A stretch of 61,717 nt of DNA from Flavobacteriales bacterium (lineage in GTDB: Bacteria > Bacteroidota > Bacteroidia > Flavobacteriales_D > Crocinitomicaceae). The stretch is taken from the NCBI GenBank assembly GCA_022361195.1, contig JAKSBJ010000231.1:1-61717 (forward strand), read 5' to 3'. The stretch's first letter is position 1. The number at the start of each line of letters is the position of its first letter. A program made the position numbers and the translations under genes. Below, one piece after another: positions 51,968 to 61,133 of this stretch. Under the pieces are notes generated by a model, which was not told the DNA's origin, did not search any database, and saw only the letters and a list, made by a program, of their open reading frames with translations.

Positions 51968-52411
51968 TTAGTCTAAAACACCTAACTCTTCCAACTCATC
52001 AAGACTGATAGTAGGAGGAGAGATACCATTTTTTACTTTGTTTGCAATTACTTCGGCGGTGGTTTGAGCTTTTTCTTCTGTTGAGAAACCTCTTTTTCCT
52101 TGAATGGCAGGAATATGAGGTTGGTTAACAAAAGCATGTCCATCCTTTAAAATTCGATAGCCCCAGCCTAAATCTTCGGTATAAAAAGTTTCATAAGTTA
52201 TTTCCTCGGGAATAGTCTGGCCCATCAGCGGGGGAATGCTGTCCAGATTTTTCTTGGGATTTAACGAGATTGAATCATTTTCAATTTCAATAATCTGTTC
52301 TGTTTCGGGAGATGTTTTGGTTGGTGAAACAGTTTCTTTAGCTGGTTCAACTTCTTCGGAGCAGGAAATTAGCGAAAGACACAAAATTACTGCGGAAAAG
52401 TACTTTTTCAT
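51968..52411 (-). CDS. DUF4907 lipoprotein
   Basis: Protein of 147 residues. Signal MKKYFSAVILCLSLISC with lipobox, a Glu/Thr/Pro-rich linker, then a DUF4907 domain: LGWGYRILKDGHAFVNQPHIP, AIQGKRGFSTEEKAQTTAEVIANKV and the C-terminal DELEELGVLD. DUF4907 is a Bacteroidota family of unknown function. Its ATG overlaps the kelch gene stop by 4 bases (ATGA), coupling it to the secreted kelch pair upstream. Confidence 0.8.
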   Translation of the reverse strand: MKKYFSAVILCLSLISCSEEVEPAKETVSPTKTSPETEQIIEIENDSISLNPKKNLDSIPPLMGQTIPEEITYETFYTEDLGWGYRILKDGHAFVNQPHIPAIQGKRGFSTEEKAQTTAEVIANKVKNGISPPTISLDELEELGVLD

Positions 52412-53607
52412 TGAAGAACAAACTGTTTAGTAATTTGAATTCCATCTTCTGTTAATACAGAAATAAAGTATGTCGAAGGTACCAGTTGACTTAAGTCCAA
52501 CTGAATGGTGTTGTTTCCTGAGTAGTTATCAGCCAAGAGAATTCGTCCGTTTAGATCCATGATTTTATATTGAAAAGCTGAAATTGGATGATCAAACGAA
52601 AGGGTGATTGGGCCGTTAGTTGGGTTAGGGTAGAGTTGGAGAGGTAAATCAATCAACTCGGGTCCATCTGATAAAAAGTATTCGTATTCGTAAAAATCAT
52701 TATACCATTCCCCTCCATAACCGGTTCCACAGAAAATCCGATTCTGAACTGTGAAGGCTACAGCTTGACTTCGTGGTTCTCCAGGAAAATCTGCACGTTG
52801 TGACCAACTATTTCCAAAGTAGTTGTATTCCCAGACATCCTGTTTGTATTCTAATGAATTATCTTCTCCTAACATCACAAAAGCAGATGGGAAATTAGCA
52901 GTTCCACAAGCTCCCATTCGAGGTGTTCCAGGAAAATCGGCTAATTGTTTCCAGCTATCTGTTAATGGGTAATATTCCCAAAAATCACGGTAGTATCCAC
53001 CATCTCCTCTTCCTGTTCCAAAATAACCTCGTCCGCCCATGGTAAAACCTACAGCTTCTCTACGAGCATCTCCAGGAAAATCACTTACAGAGGCCCATTC
53101 ATTGGTATTTGGATTAAAAGAATAAAAATCATTGGTCACTCCATTTTCATCTAAACCTGATCCCACATAGGCCAAAGAGTCAACCGAAAAAGCAACAGCA
53201 CCACGACGTGCACTTCCAGCAAAATCTGCCATCTGAGTCCAGCTTTTAGTTTCATCATCGTATTGCCATACGTCTTTGAAATAGTCAGCAATTCCACTTC
53301 CTAAAGCAACATACCCTTTTTCCTTAACAGCAAAACCAACCGCTGACTTGCGATTGAGTCCACTTCCAGCTTCGCCTCCTAAAGAAACTTCTTTATCCCA
53401 ATCATCTTGTTCCAGGTCGTACGAATACATAGACCGTTTGTCTTCCATTCCATCATAACCGGTAGCAACCCATCCTTCGTCATTTATTGTAAATGAAGCA
53501 CAAGCCGATTTAGGAGGTCCATTCACTTGATCTCTTTGAATCCATACATTTTGCGAAAAGCTCAATGCAGAACAGAAAAGAGTAGTAATAAATAATGTCT
53601 TTTTCAT
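52408..53607 (-). CDS. T9SS-secreted kelch-repeat protein (paralogue B)
   Basis: Protein of 399 residues. Signal peptide MKKTLFITTLFCSALSFSQ, then about six kelch blades with repeated YxGTGxxxxYxxDFWEYxPxxxxW patterns (GYVALGSGIADYF, YFGTGRGDGGYYRDFWEYYP, SWKQLADFPG, GTGYGGEWYNDFYEYEY). T9SS type A sorting domain at the C-terminus (LYPNPTNGPITLSF, IMDLNGRILL, LVPSTYFISVL). Expected on the surface; the ligand is unknown. Its ATG directly follows the TAA of paralogue A with no gap. Confidence 0.85.
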   Translation of the reverse strand: MKKTLFITTLFCSALSFSQNVWIQRDQVNGPPKSACASFTINDEGWVATGYDGMEDKRSMYSYDLEQDDWDKEVSLGGEAGSGLNRKSAVGFAVKEKGYVALGSGIADYFKDVWQYDDETKSWTQMADFAGSARRGAVAFSVDSLAYVGSGLDENGVTNDFYSFNPNTNEWASVSDFPGDARREAVGFTMGGRGYFGTGRGDGGYYRDFWEYYPLTDSWKQLADFPGTPRMGACGTANFPSAFVMLGEDNSLEYKQDVWEYNYFGNSWSQRADFPGEPRSQAVAFTVQNRIFCGTGYGGEWYNDFYEYEYFLSDGPELIDLPLQLYPNPTNGPITLSFDHPISAFQYKIMDLNGRILLADNYSGNNTIQLDLSQLVPSTYFISVLTEDGIQITKQFVLQ

Positions 53608-54825
53608 TTAAGGTAGTGTGATTAGCTGCTGAGCTGTTTGTTGAGAGTTTTTCAAGGTAATGGAAACTAAATACGTTCCAGAATTTAAATTATCAATGGC
53701 TAATGGAACAGTTTGAGCAGCAAAACTATTTTGATAAAGGAGTTTTCCATTCATATCATAAATTGCCATATTTCCTTCTTCCAAGGTTGAGAACTGAATC
53801 ACAGAACTTTCTTGAACAGGATTAGGGTAAATCTTAAATAAATCCGATTGATTTTCCTCTACACTAACTGGCCCGGCAGGATAATAACGGTAGAAACTTT
53901 GTTTTTTCCCTGAAAGACCTTTTCCTAAACCTGCGTAAGCCGTATCACCAATGGTGAATGCAATTCCATCTCGTCTTGCACTTCCTCCAAAACTGCTCTT
54001 TACATTCCACGAATCTGAAAAAGGATTGTACTCCCATAATTCATCCAACACTCCACCGTTTGTACCAAAAACTACATAAGCTCTGCTTTGAATTACAAAA
54101 GTAGATGCAGACGTTCGTTCAGTTCCTGGTAAAGAAGCTACTTCTGTCCAACTGAGTGTTGAAGGATCATATGCCCACCAATCTTTTCTTAAATGGTCAT
54201 GGTCGGTTCCCATTCCTACATAAGCTTTTCCTTCAACTCCAAATGCTGATAGTTTGTGGCGGTCTCCACCAGGAAATGGCGGACGAGCCATCCAGCTATC
54301 TGTTTCTGGAGTATACTCCCAAAACTCTTGTAAATAATCATCAGGACCAACTTTTCCGCAGGCAACATATCCTTTACCATTAACTGCAACTCCTGCTGCC
54401 TGGTAAATTCCCATTCCTTCACCTCCTGGATAAGGAGCTTTTTCAGTCCAACTATTTGCTACAGGATCGTATTCGTGGAAATCAAAGAGTTTGAGTCCCA
54501 AATCGGCCTCGGCGCTGTCAATTCCACAGCCCACATAACCTTTGTCGTCAATTACAAAAGCAATAGCGCTTCGCCTTAATGGTCCAGGGACATCTGCAAC
54601 CTGAGTCCATGAATCCAAAACCGGATCATATTGCCACCAATCGTTGTGTGTTTGTTCAGCTGTATCAATTCCGGTTCCGACATAGCCATAATCACCAATG
54701 GCAATTCCAACGGCACGCATTCGTTTTAAACCTGCAAAATCAGCTTTCTTTTCCCAGGTATTCTCCTGTCCAAAACTTATTGAACTCAGAAAGACCGTAA
54801 ATAATATGAGTAGTTGTTTCTTCAT
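53608..54825 (-). CDS. T9SS-secreted kelch-repeat protein (paralogue A)
   Basis: Protein of 405 residues. The ATG at 54825 opens the signal MKKQLLILFTVFLSSISFGQ; an in-frame start at 54879 would add 18 residues ahead of it. About six kelch blades follow (DYGYVGTGIDTAEQTHNDWW, GYVACGKVGPDDYLQEFWEY, AYVGMGTDHDHLRKDWWAYDP, AYVVFGTNGGVLDELWEYNP). C-terminal T9SS type A sorting domain (IYPNPVQESSVIQF, IYDMNGKLL, LNSGTYLVSITL). Tandem duplicate of the next gene. A possible -7 (TATCTTTA, complement of 54862-54869) lies 37 bases upstream. Confidence 0.85.
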   Translation of the reverse strand: MKKQLLILFTVFLSSISFGQENTWEKKADFAGLKRMRAVGIAIGDYGYVGTGIDTAEQTHNDWWQYDPVLDSWTQVADVPGPLRRSAIAFVIDDKGYVGCGIDSAEADLGLKLFDFHEYDPVANSWTEKAPYPGGEGMGIYQAAGVAVNGKGYVACGKVGPDDYLQEFWEYTPETDSWMARPPFPGGDRHKLSAFGVEGKAYVGMGTDHDHLRKDWWAYDPSTLSWTEVASLPGTERTSASTFVIQSRAYVVFGTNGGVLDELWEYNPFSDSWNVKSSFGGSARRDGIAFTIGDTAYAGLGKGLSGKKQSFYRYYPAGPVSVEENQSDLFKIYPNPVQESSVIQFSTLEEGNMAIYDMNGKLLYQNSFAAQTVPLAIDNLNSGTYLVSITLKNSQQTAQQLITLP

Positions 54826-55133
54826 TTGTATTGATGCTGTCAGTATCAATCGATTAAACCGTAAAGATAAAAGGGACAATTGAATTTTGAGCCTGCTTCA
54901 CTAGCTTAATTTAACCAATTGTTGTTCAAATCATCTTTAAATCAGTTTAAAACTGAGGTTTGGGATGTGTTTTAAATAAAAATACGAACAATATCGTAGA
55001 AGTGTTGCTTTTGATTATAAATTATCCCAAAGAATTAACACTAAAGAGTAAAAGGTGTACAATTCGTCGAATTTTGGGGGTATCCAACCAATGCGAGCCT
55101 GCAAAATTGTTACTTTTGCAAAAAAAATAATCC
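54826..55133. other. Divergent intergenic region, 308 bases
   Basis: Gene-free region between the kelch pair and pepD. It holds a weak -7 for the kelch genes (54862-54869), a 6-base inverted repeat (ATTGAT/ATCAAT around 54831-54851) and the -7 element of pepD at 55111-55118. The remainder, about 54880-55070, is AT-rich with no open frame of note, no RNA-like fold that I can support and no terminator. Confidence 0.6.
55111..55118 (+). promoter_or_regulatory. -7 element TACTTTTG for pepD
   Basis: Perfect TAnnTTTG, 15 bases before the ATG at 55134. The -33 half is missing at the usual distance. Confidence 0.5.
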
Positions 55134-56594
55134 ATGTCAGTAAGAGAATTAGAACCACAAATTATCTGGAATCATTTTGAAGATTTAAATGCCGTACCAC
55201 GTCCATCCAAGCGAGAAGAAAAGATTAGACAATTCATGATCGACTTTGGAAAAAATCTTGGATTAGAGACGATTGAGGACGAAATAGGTAATGTGGTGAT
55301 TAAGAAAGCAGCAACTGCGGGAATGGAAGATAGGGAGACGGTGATTTTGCAGTCGCACATTGACATGGTACATCAAAAAAATGCGGATACCAATTTCGAT
55401 TTTGATACTCAGGGAATAGAATCTTTTATTGATGGAGATTGGGTAAAAGCTAAAGGAACAACTTTGGGAGCTGATAACGGAATGGGTGTAGCAGCAACTA
55501 TGAGTCTATTATCGTCGACAGATATCCCTCATCCGGCATTAGAAGCTTTGTTTACCATTGATGAGGAAACGGGAATGACAGGAGCTAAGCATTTGAATTC
55601 TGGAATGTTAAGCGGGAAAATTCTTTTGAATCTGGATACGGAAGACGATGACGAGTTTTCGGTAGGTTGTGCTGGTGGAATTGATACCAACGTAAGTTAT
55701 GCATATCAAGAAGAAGCTGTTCCGGCTGATTATGCAGCTTTTAAAGTTAGCTTGAGAGGTTTAAAAGGAGGGCACTCAGGAATGGATATTCATTTGGGAA
55801 GAGGAAATGCGAATTTGATGATGAACCGAATCCTTTATGCCATTAGCCAAACGGTTGATGTTCGAATTTCAGAATTAGAGGGAGGAAGCTTAAGAAACGC
55901 CATTCCAAGAGAAAGTTTTGGAGTAATTGTATGTCCTCAAAGTGAAGCGCAAAATGTTGAGAAAATTTTCAACGAAACTGCTACTTTGGTTAAAGGGGAA
56001 TATTCGATCAATGAACCTTCTTTAGAGGTTAAAATTGAAGCAGCTAGCGAACTTCCAGCTAGAATGATTGAAAAATCGGATTTAGAGCGACTATTACGAG
56101 CTGTTTATACAACTCCAAATGGTGTTTGGAAGATGAGTGAAAAGATTCCAGGTTTGGTTGAAACATCTTCATCTCTGGCAAAGATTGTATTTAAAGAAGG
56201 AAAATTCATCTCTATGTCTTTGCAAAGAAGTATGATTGAAAGCGGAAAGATGGATGTTGCCAATGCCATCAGATTGGTTTATGAGCAAATTGGAGCTGAA
56301 GTAGAGCAGGGTGGAGATTATCCAGGATGGGCACCAAATCCGAATTCTAGAATTTTAAAGGTATTGGAGAATCAATATAAATCAATGTTTAATGAGGATC
56401 CAAAAGTAGCAGCTTGCCATGCTGGTTTGGAGTGCGGAATTTTAGGAAAACATTTACCGTCTTGCGATATGATTTCTTTTGGGCCGACTATTCGAAATCC
56501 TCATTCACCAGATGAAAAGGTAAACATTGCTTCAGTTCAGAAATTCTGGACATTTCTAAAAAAGGTAATTGAAAATACACCTTCAAAGAACTAA
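55134..56594 (+). CDS. pepD: Aminoacyl-histidine dipeptidase (M20, PepD-like)
   Basis: Cytoplasmic zinc dipeptidase of 486 residues, cutting beta-Ala-His and other Xaa-His dipeptides. Motifs: VPRPSKREEKI, the first zinc block LQSHIDMVHQKN, GTTLGADNGMGVAA with the bridging Asp, IDEETGMTGAKHL with the catalytic Glu pair, LNLDTEDDDEFSVGCAGG, GGHSGMDIHLGRGNAN in the dimerisation lid, and the terminal zinc His in SFGPTIRNPHSPDEKV. The length is typical. No signal peptide. It stands alone with its own promoter and converges on the second RecQ gene with 7 bases between stops. Confidence 0.9.
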   Translation: MSVRELEPQIIWNHFEDLNAVPRPSKREEKIRQFMIDFGKNLGLETIEDEIGNVVIKKAATAGMEDRETVILQSHIDMVHQKNADTNFDFDTQGIESFIDGDWVKAKGTTLGADNGMGVAATMSLLSSTDIPHPALEALFTIDEETGMTGAKHLNSGMLSGKILLNLDTEDDDEFSVGCAGGIDTNVSYAYQEEAVPADYAAFKVSLRGLKGGHSGMDIHLGRGNANLMMNRILYAISQTVDVRISELEGGSLRNAIPRESFGVIVCPQSEAQNVEKIFNETATLVKGEYSINEPSLEVKIEAASELPARMIEKSDLERLLRAVYTTPNGVWKMSEKIPGLVETSSSLAKIVFKEGKFISMSLQRSMIESGKMDVANAIRLVYEQIGAEVEQGGDYPGWAPNPNSRILKVLENQYKSMFNEDPKVAACHAGLECGILGKHLPSCDMISFGPTIRNPHSPDEKVNIASVQKFWTFLKKVIENTPSKN

Positions 56595-56601
56595 GAGGTT
56601 T

Positions 56602-58530
56602 TTAAGAAATTAGTTTTACCGTTTTTTCTTTTTCGTTTATAGTCACCAGTTGGTGATCAGATAACCAATTTAAGGTCTCAAAAACAGCATCTCTATTCCA
56701 ATTAGGGTTTTGACTGATGAGCTGCTGTAAATCAATTTTTTCAACCGTTTTTAAGGTTTGAAGAATTTGGTTTTTAATTTGTTCTTGTGGTGAGCTTGTA
56801 TTTAGTTTTTCGAGACAATTATCACATCTTCCACAATTGGTTTTGCTATTCGCTCCAAAATAATTAAGTAAAAACTGATCACGACATTCAGTTGTTTGTA
56901 AATAGTCGAAAATACTTTCCAGTTTTTGTTGACTTAGAAGTTTACGGTTTTTGTACAGTTCGGGACTTAAGGAAACGTTGTTTTCATTCAGCCGCTCATG
57001 AATAAAGAGAATTTTGGGTGCCGCAGAGCCTCTTTCAAAATCAATGATTCCGTTTTGTTGAAGATAACTGAGATTTTTCAGTAGATGAGCAAGTGATATT
57101 CCCAGTTTCTTAGCGACTTTGTACTCGTTAAACCAAACATATTCATCAAAAACACCAATGTGGGTACGTAGAATATATTTGATGATTTTATCAAGTTTGT
57201 TGTCTCTAACCTGAATGGAATATAGTGCCTTAGCATCAACTTTAAAATGAATTTTTGATTGAGGATTAGGATGATCAATGAGCTGAATGAATCCACCCAT
57301 TTCCAATAACTTAATGCAGTTGTAAGTGGGTAAAATGCTCATTTCATACTTTTGGCAAAATTCTCCTAATTCTAGAGGAAAACTTTCTCCTTCTCCCGAT
57401 CCAATAGCTAGTTGAAAGTGATTGCCTAAAGCCTTGTAAACATTCCTGATTTCATCAATTCCCGGATATTTTAGGGCGTTTTTCTCCTGCATTCTTTGCA
57501 GATCCATCTTCTCGTAATAGGCAACAACCTCTGCTTTTTCTTGATCTCTTCCTGCTCTACCAGCTTCCTGGTAATAGGATTCTAAATTATCGGGAACATC
57601 ATAATGGAGGACAAATCGAACGTCTGACTTGTCAATTCCCATTCCAAAAGCATTGGTGGTAATCATGATTCTACGCTGATTCTCAAACCAATCTTTCTGT
57701 TTTTGTTGTCGTTCCTCGAAGTTCAATCCTCCATGATAAAAATCAACCGAAAAACCTTTGCTCTGTAAATAATTGAAAAGCGACTTTACATTTTTGCGAG
57801 TAGAGCAGTAGATGATTCCCGAATCCTTTCTTTTATTAATGAACTCAGCAATCCTGTTAAGCTTATTCTCCGTTAAAACAACTTTATACTGAAGGTTGGG
57901 ACGCTCAAAAGAACTTTTAATAACTTTCTTTGAACGGAATAGGAGTTTTTCCTGAATATCTCCAACTACTTCTTTAGTTGCTGTCGCTGTAACAGCCATA
58001 ATTGGGACATTTTTTTTGATAGCTCTCAATTCTGCAATGTTCAAATAGCTTGGTCGAAAATCATAGCCCCATTGACTAATACAATGTGCCTCATCAACTG
58101 CAATTAAATTGACAGGCATTTTTTCAAATCGTTTACGAAAAATATCTGTTTTCAATCGTTCTGGAGAGACGTAAAGGAATTTTAATTGCGGATCATAGCA
58201 GGCATTATCCAGCAGGTGATCAATTTCCTTTTTTGAGAGGGCCGAACTCACTGCTGCGGCCTTTATCCCACGTTTTTTTAATTGTTCAACCTGGTCATAC
58301 ATCAGTGCAATAAGCGGTGAAACAACCAAGCAAATTCCCTCCATTTGCATTGCCGGTACCTGATAACAGATGGATTTCCCTCCTCCAGTAGGTAAGAGTG
58401 CCAAAACATCCTTTTGCGCCAAGGCTGTTTGTATTATTTCTTCCTGATTAGGACGAAAGGAATTGTAATTCCAATATTGCTTTAATATGTAATGATAATC
58501 GCTCAAAAACGTCAAAAAAGAGTAAGGCAA
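56602..58530 (-). CDS. RecQ-family helicase, short form
   Basis: Protein of 642 residues. Helicase motifs are complete: FRPNQEEIIQTAL (0), GGGKSICYQ (I), DEAH (II), AVTATAT (III), FGMGIDKSDVRFVLHYD (V), EAGRAGRDQ (VI). A zinc cluster CRDQFLLNYFGANSKTNCGRCDNC sits late, near residue 560, after an inserted helical and winged-helix-like region. No HRDC domain is seen; a short winged-helix-like tail ends the protein (NRDAVFETLNWLSDHQLVTI). It is a paralogue of, not equivalent to, the RecQ at 46898. Likely acts in recombination or repair with a different DNA preference. Confidence 0.85.
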   Translation of the reverse strand: MPYSFLTFLSDYHYILKQYWNYNSFRPNQEEIIQTALAQKDVLALLPTGGGKSICYQVPAMQMEGICLVVSPLIALMYDQVEQLKKRGIKAAAVSSALSKKEIDHLLDNACYDPQLKFLYVSPERLKTDIFRKRFEKMPVNLIAVDEAHCISQWGYDFRPSYLNIAELRAIKKNVPIMAVTATATKEVVGDIQEKLLFRSKKVIKSSFERPNLQYKVVLTENKLNRIAEFINKRKDSGIIYCSTRKNVKSLFNYLQSKGFSVDFYHGGLNFEERQQKQKDWFENQRRIMITTNAFGMGIDKSDVRFVLHYDVPDNLESYYQEAGRAGRDQEKAEVVAYYEKMDLQRMQEKNALKYPGIDEIRNVYKALGNHFQLAIGSGEGESFPLELGEFCQKYEMSILPTYNCIKLLEMGGFIQLIDHPNPQSKIHFKVDAKALYSIQVRDNKLDKIIKYILRTHIGVFDEYVWFNEYKVAKKLGISLAHLLKNLSYLQQNGIIDFERGSAAPKILFIHERLNENNVSLSPELYKNRKLLSQQKLESIFDYLQTTECRDQFLLNYFGANSKTNCGRCDNCLEKLNTSSPQEQIKNQILQTLKTVEKIDLQQLISQNPNWNRDAVFETLNWLSDHQLVTINEKEKTVKLIS

Positions 58531-58613
58531 TGGCCCTCTTCTCGGGGATTATTGCTAAATTAATAAACAATCTTGTGCGAATACCTCTCATGAACCGTTT
58601 GTGGAAAAGTTTC

Positions 58614-58644
58614 TTGATAAAACGACATTAAATAGCTATCTTCG
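58614..58644 (+). promoter_or_regulatory. Promoter TTG-N20-TATCTTCG before ilvE
   Basis: TTG at 58614-58616, 20 bases, then TATCTTCG at 58637-58644 (one mismatch to TAnnTTTG). The ATG at 58670 lies 25 bases downstream. Confidence 0.45.
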
Positions 58645-58669
58645 CGCAACTTAAAAATGCAGAGAGATT

Positions 58670-59740
58670 ATGGCAACGGATACAATAAATATTAAGATCA
58701 CCAAAGTTTTACAATCTAGAATCAGCGATGTTGACTTCGACAATTTACCATTTGGGAAGCACTTTTCTGATCACATGTTTGAGATGGATTACTTTGATGG
58801 TCAATGGCATGAGCCAACCATTGTTCCTTTTGCTCATCTTGAATTACACCCTGCAACTTCAGCATTACACTACGGACAATCAATCTTTGAAGGTTTAAAA
58901 GCCCAAAGAGGAGACAATGGTGAAATTTTGGTTTTTAGACCGGATATGAATGCCAAGCGTTTCAATGAGTCTGCTCAAAGAATGTGTATGGCCGAAGTTC
59001 CAGAAGAGATTTTCTTAGAAGGACTAAAACAATTGTTGGATATAGATCGTGAATGGATTTCAACAAAAGAAGGGCAGTCCCTTTACATTCGACCATTACT
59101 TTTTGCAACGGATGATTATGTTGGAATCCGTCCGTCAGAGCGTTATAAATTCATTATCATCACTTCACCGGTTGGGGCATACTACTCTGATCCGGTTCCC
59201 GTAAAAATTGAAACGCACTACACACGTGCGGCAGAAGGGGGAGTTGGACAGGCTAAGGTAGCTGGTAATTATGCAGCTTCTTTATACCCTGCTAAACTTG
59301 CTCAGGAAGAAGGGTATCGTCAGTTAATTTGGACTGATGCTAAAACGCATGAGTATATTGAAGAAGCTGGAACCATGAATGTAATTTTCATGATCAATGA
59401 TACTTTAATTACACCTGACGAAGGAAAAGATACAATCTTAAAGGGTATAACTAAACGTTCAGTTTTAGAAATTGCCAAAGATTGGGGTTATAAAGTAGAA
59501 GAGCGCAGAGTAACTGTAGAGGAGATTGTAAATGCGATGAAAGAAGGTACATTACAAGAAGCTTTTGGAGCTGGAACTGCTGCTACTATTGCACCAATTA
59601 GCCTAATTGCTTATGATGGTGTTGACTATACTTTACCTCCGGTAGAAGAGCGTGAGTTCTCAAATAAGGTGAAAGAGTACATCAACAGCTATAAGAAAGG
59701 TAGAGAAGAGGATAAGTACAATTGGTTGATGAAAATCTAA
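58670..59740 (+). CDS. ilvE: Branched-chain amino acid aminotransferase
   Basis: PLP enzyme (fold type IV) of 356 residues catalysing the last step of Leu, Ile and Val synthesis and the first of their degradation. Motifs: LHPATSALHYGQSIFEGLKAQ, FRPDMNAKRF, YIRPLLFATDDYVGI, GQAKVAGNYAASLYPAKLAQE with the PLP-binding Lys, EYIEEAGTMNVIF, and ITKRSVLEIAKDWGYKVEERRV, EAFGAGTAATIAPI. Long BCAT-type form, as in Bacteroidota. It is followed after 24 bases by aroE. Confidence 0.9.
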   Translation: MATDTINIKITKVLQSRISDVDFDNLPFGKHFSDHMFEMDYFDGQWHEPTIVPFAHLELHPATSALHYGQSIFEGLKAQRGDNGEILVFRPDMNAKRFNESAQRMCMAEVPEEIFLEGLKQLLDIDREWISTKEGQSLYIRPLLFATDDYVGIRPSERYKFIIITSPVGAYYSDPVPVKIETHYTRAAEGGVGQAKVAGNYAASLYPAKLAQEEGYRQLIWTDAKTHEYIEEAGTMNVIFMINDTLITPDEGKDTILKGITKRSVLEIAKDWGYKVEERRVTVEEIVNAMKEGTLQEAFGAGTAATIAPISLIAYDGVDYTLPPVEEREFSNKVKEYINSYKKGREEDKYNWLMKI

Positions 59741-59764
59741 TTTGGAGACTATCCATTCCTAAAG

Positions 59765-60508
59765 GTGAGTGAAAAATTACAGAAATATGGGCTAATTGGC
59801 CGCTCACTTCAACATTCTTTTTCGGCAGCTTATTTTGCCGATAAATTCGAGCATCTGGGAGTTAATGCCGTTTATTCTAATTATGAACTTGCGGAGATCG
59901 CTGAAATAGTTCCTTTACTGGAAGCAAAGGAATTGAGCGGCTTTAATGTCACCATTCCGTACAAAGAGGAAATAATCCCTTACTTGGATCAATTAGATGA
60001 TAGTGCTAAAGCTTGCGGTGCAGTAAATACTGTTGCTTTAGAAAATGGAAAGTGGATTGGTTATAACACAGACGTCTTTGGTTTTAAACAGTCCATTAAG
60101 CCCTTTTTTAAATCACATCACGAACGATCTATAATCCTTGGGACAGGTGGCGCTTCTAAAGCAGTAGCATATGTGCTGGATGAATTGGGGTCGGACGTTA
60201 TTTTTATATCAAGAAATCCTCAAGCCGAAAATCACTTCTCTTACGAAGATATAAATGAACGAATGTTACAATCATGCTTTGTTATAGTGAATTGTACACC
60301 AGTTGGAATGTACCCTCATGAAGATGAGAAAGTTAATATTCCATATGAATTCTTAAACAATAAACATCTTTGTATTGACCTTATTTACCGTCCAAAAGAA
60401 ACGTTATTTTTACGGTATGCAAAGGCAAATGAGGCTGTTGTTATGAACGGAGAAACCATGTTGCATCAACAAGCTGAAAAAGCCTGGGAAATATGGGAGA
60501 AACTATAA
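59765..60508 (+). CDS. aroE: Shikimate dehydrogenase
   Basis: Protein of 247 residues, starting at GTG; the sequence MSEKLQKYGLIGRSLQHSFS places the shikimate-binding Ser-x-Ser at the usual distance from the start. Other motifs: GFNVTIPYKEEI with the catalytic Lys, GAVNTV, GYNTDVFGFKQSI with the substrate Asp, IILGTGGASKAVAYVL for NADP, and VNCTPVGMYP, MNGETMLHQQAEKAWEIW at the end. Reduces 3-dehydroshikimate to shikimate in aromatic amino acid synthesis. Slightly short for the family but all landmarks are present. Confidence 0.9.
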   Translation: MSEKLQKYGLIGRSLQHSFSAAYFADKFEHLGVNAVYSNYELAEIAEIVPLLEAKELSGFNVTIPYKEEIIPYLDQLDDSAKACGAVNTVALENGKWIGYNTDVFGFKQSIKPFFKSHHERSIILGTGGASKAVAYVLDELGSDVIFISRNPQAENHFSYEDINERMLQSCFVIVNCTPVGMYPHEDEKVNIPYEFLNNKHLCIDLIYRPKETLFLRYAKANEAVVMNGETMLHQQAEKAWEIWEKL

Positions 60509-60549
60509 TATTAGATATTCCATCTAACCTTTGAAAGAAAACTAAATAG

Positions 60550-61131
60550 ATGAAAAAGACATTTTTATTGGCATTTGCTACTAGCTTTTTAATGATTTCT
60601 TGTGGAGATCAAAAACGAGAAAATTTCACAACCCTTGATGATGATGGTAATATCATTATTTCAGAAGAGTCTCTGGATATTTTAGAGGAAATAGAGGGGG
60701 ACTATTATAGTTGTAAAGAAAATGAATCGGAGGAGCGGGAGTGTAATCATTTTACTGCAGAGGCCATTTGTCGTTTTTATGAAATTGATGACTTTGAGAA
60801 GGATGGAGAGTATATTTCTTATCGAGATATTAAGGATGTAGTGACTTTACAGGGAAACTGGGAACCAATTGGTGTTGCCAGTAAGCAAGCTGATTTGGAT
60901 AAAGCTCAGGACAATGCAAATAATGCGAAGGCAACAATTGCCTTTGATCCTAATAAAACGAATCATGTAGCTATTATTTTACCTGGACAAACGGCTAAAT
61001 CTAATTCATGGGGATTGGAAGCACCTAATTCTGCCAGTTTCTTTATTCACAAGATAGAGTGTTATAGTAATAAAGCTTTATCATACTCTTTCCGTTCACC
61101 AGATGGCATTATTCTATACACTAAAAAATAG
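60550..61131 (+). CDS. Lipoprotein of unknown function, 193 residues
   Basis: Signal MKKTFLLAFATSFLMISC with an ISCG lipobox. The mature part is acidic at first (LDDDGNIIISEESLDILEEIEGD), has four further cysteines (YYSCKENESEERECNHF, AICRFYEID, KIECYSNKAL) that could form two disulfides, and ends with beta-rich segments (TNHVAIILPGQTAKSN, ASFFIHKIECY, SYSFRSPDGIILYTKK). I do not recognise a family. It lies 41 bases after aroE and its stop (61129-61131) is followed immediately by miaA. The six-A run just before the stop is noted in the findings. Confidence 0.7.
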   Translation: MKKTFLLAFATSFLMISCGDQKRENFTTLDDDGNIIISEESLDILEEIEGDYYSCKENESEERECNHFTAEAICRFYEIDDFEKDGEYISYRDIKDVVTLQGNWEPIGVASKQADLDKAQDNANNAKATIAFDPNKTNHVAIILPGQTAKSNSWGLEAPNSASFFIHKIECYSNKALSYSFRSPDGIILYTKK

Positions 61132-61133
61132 CT

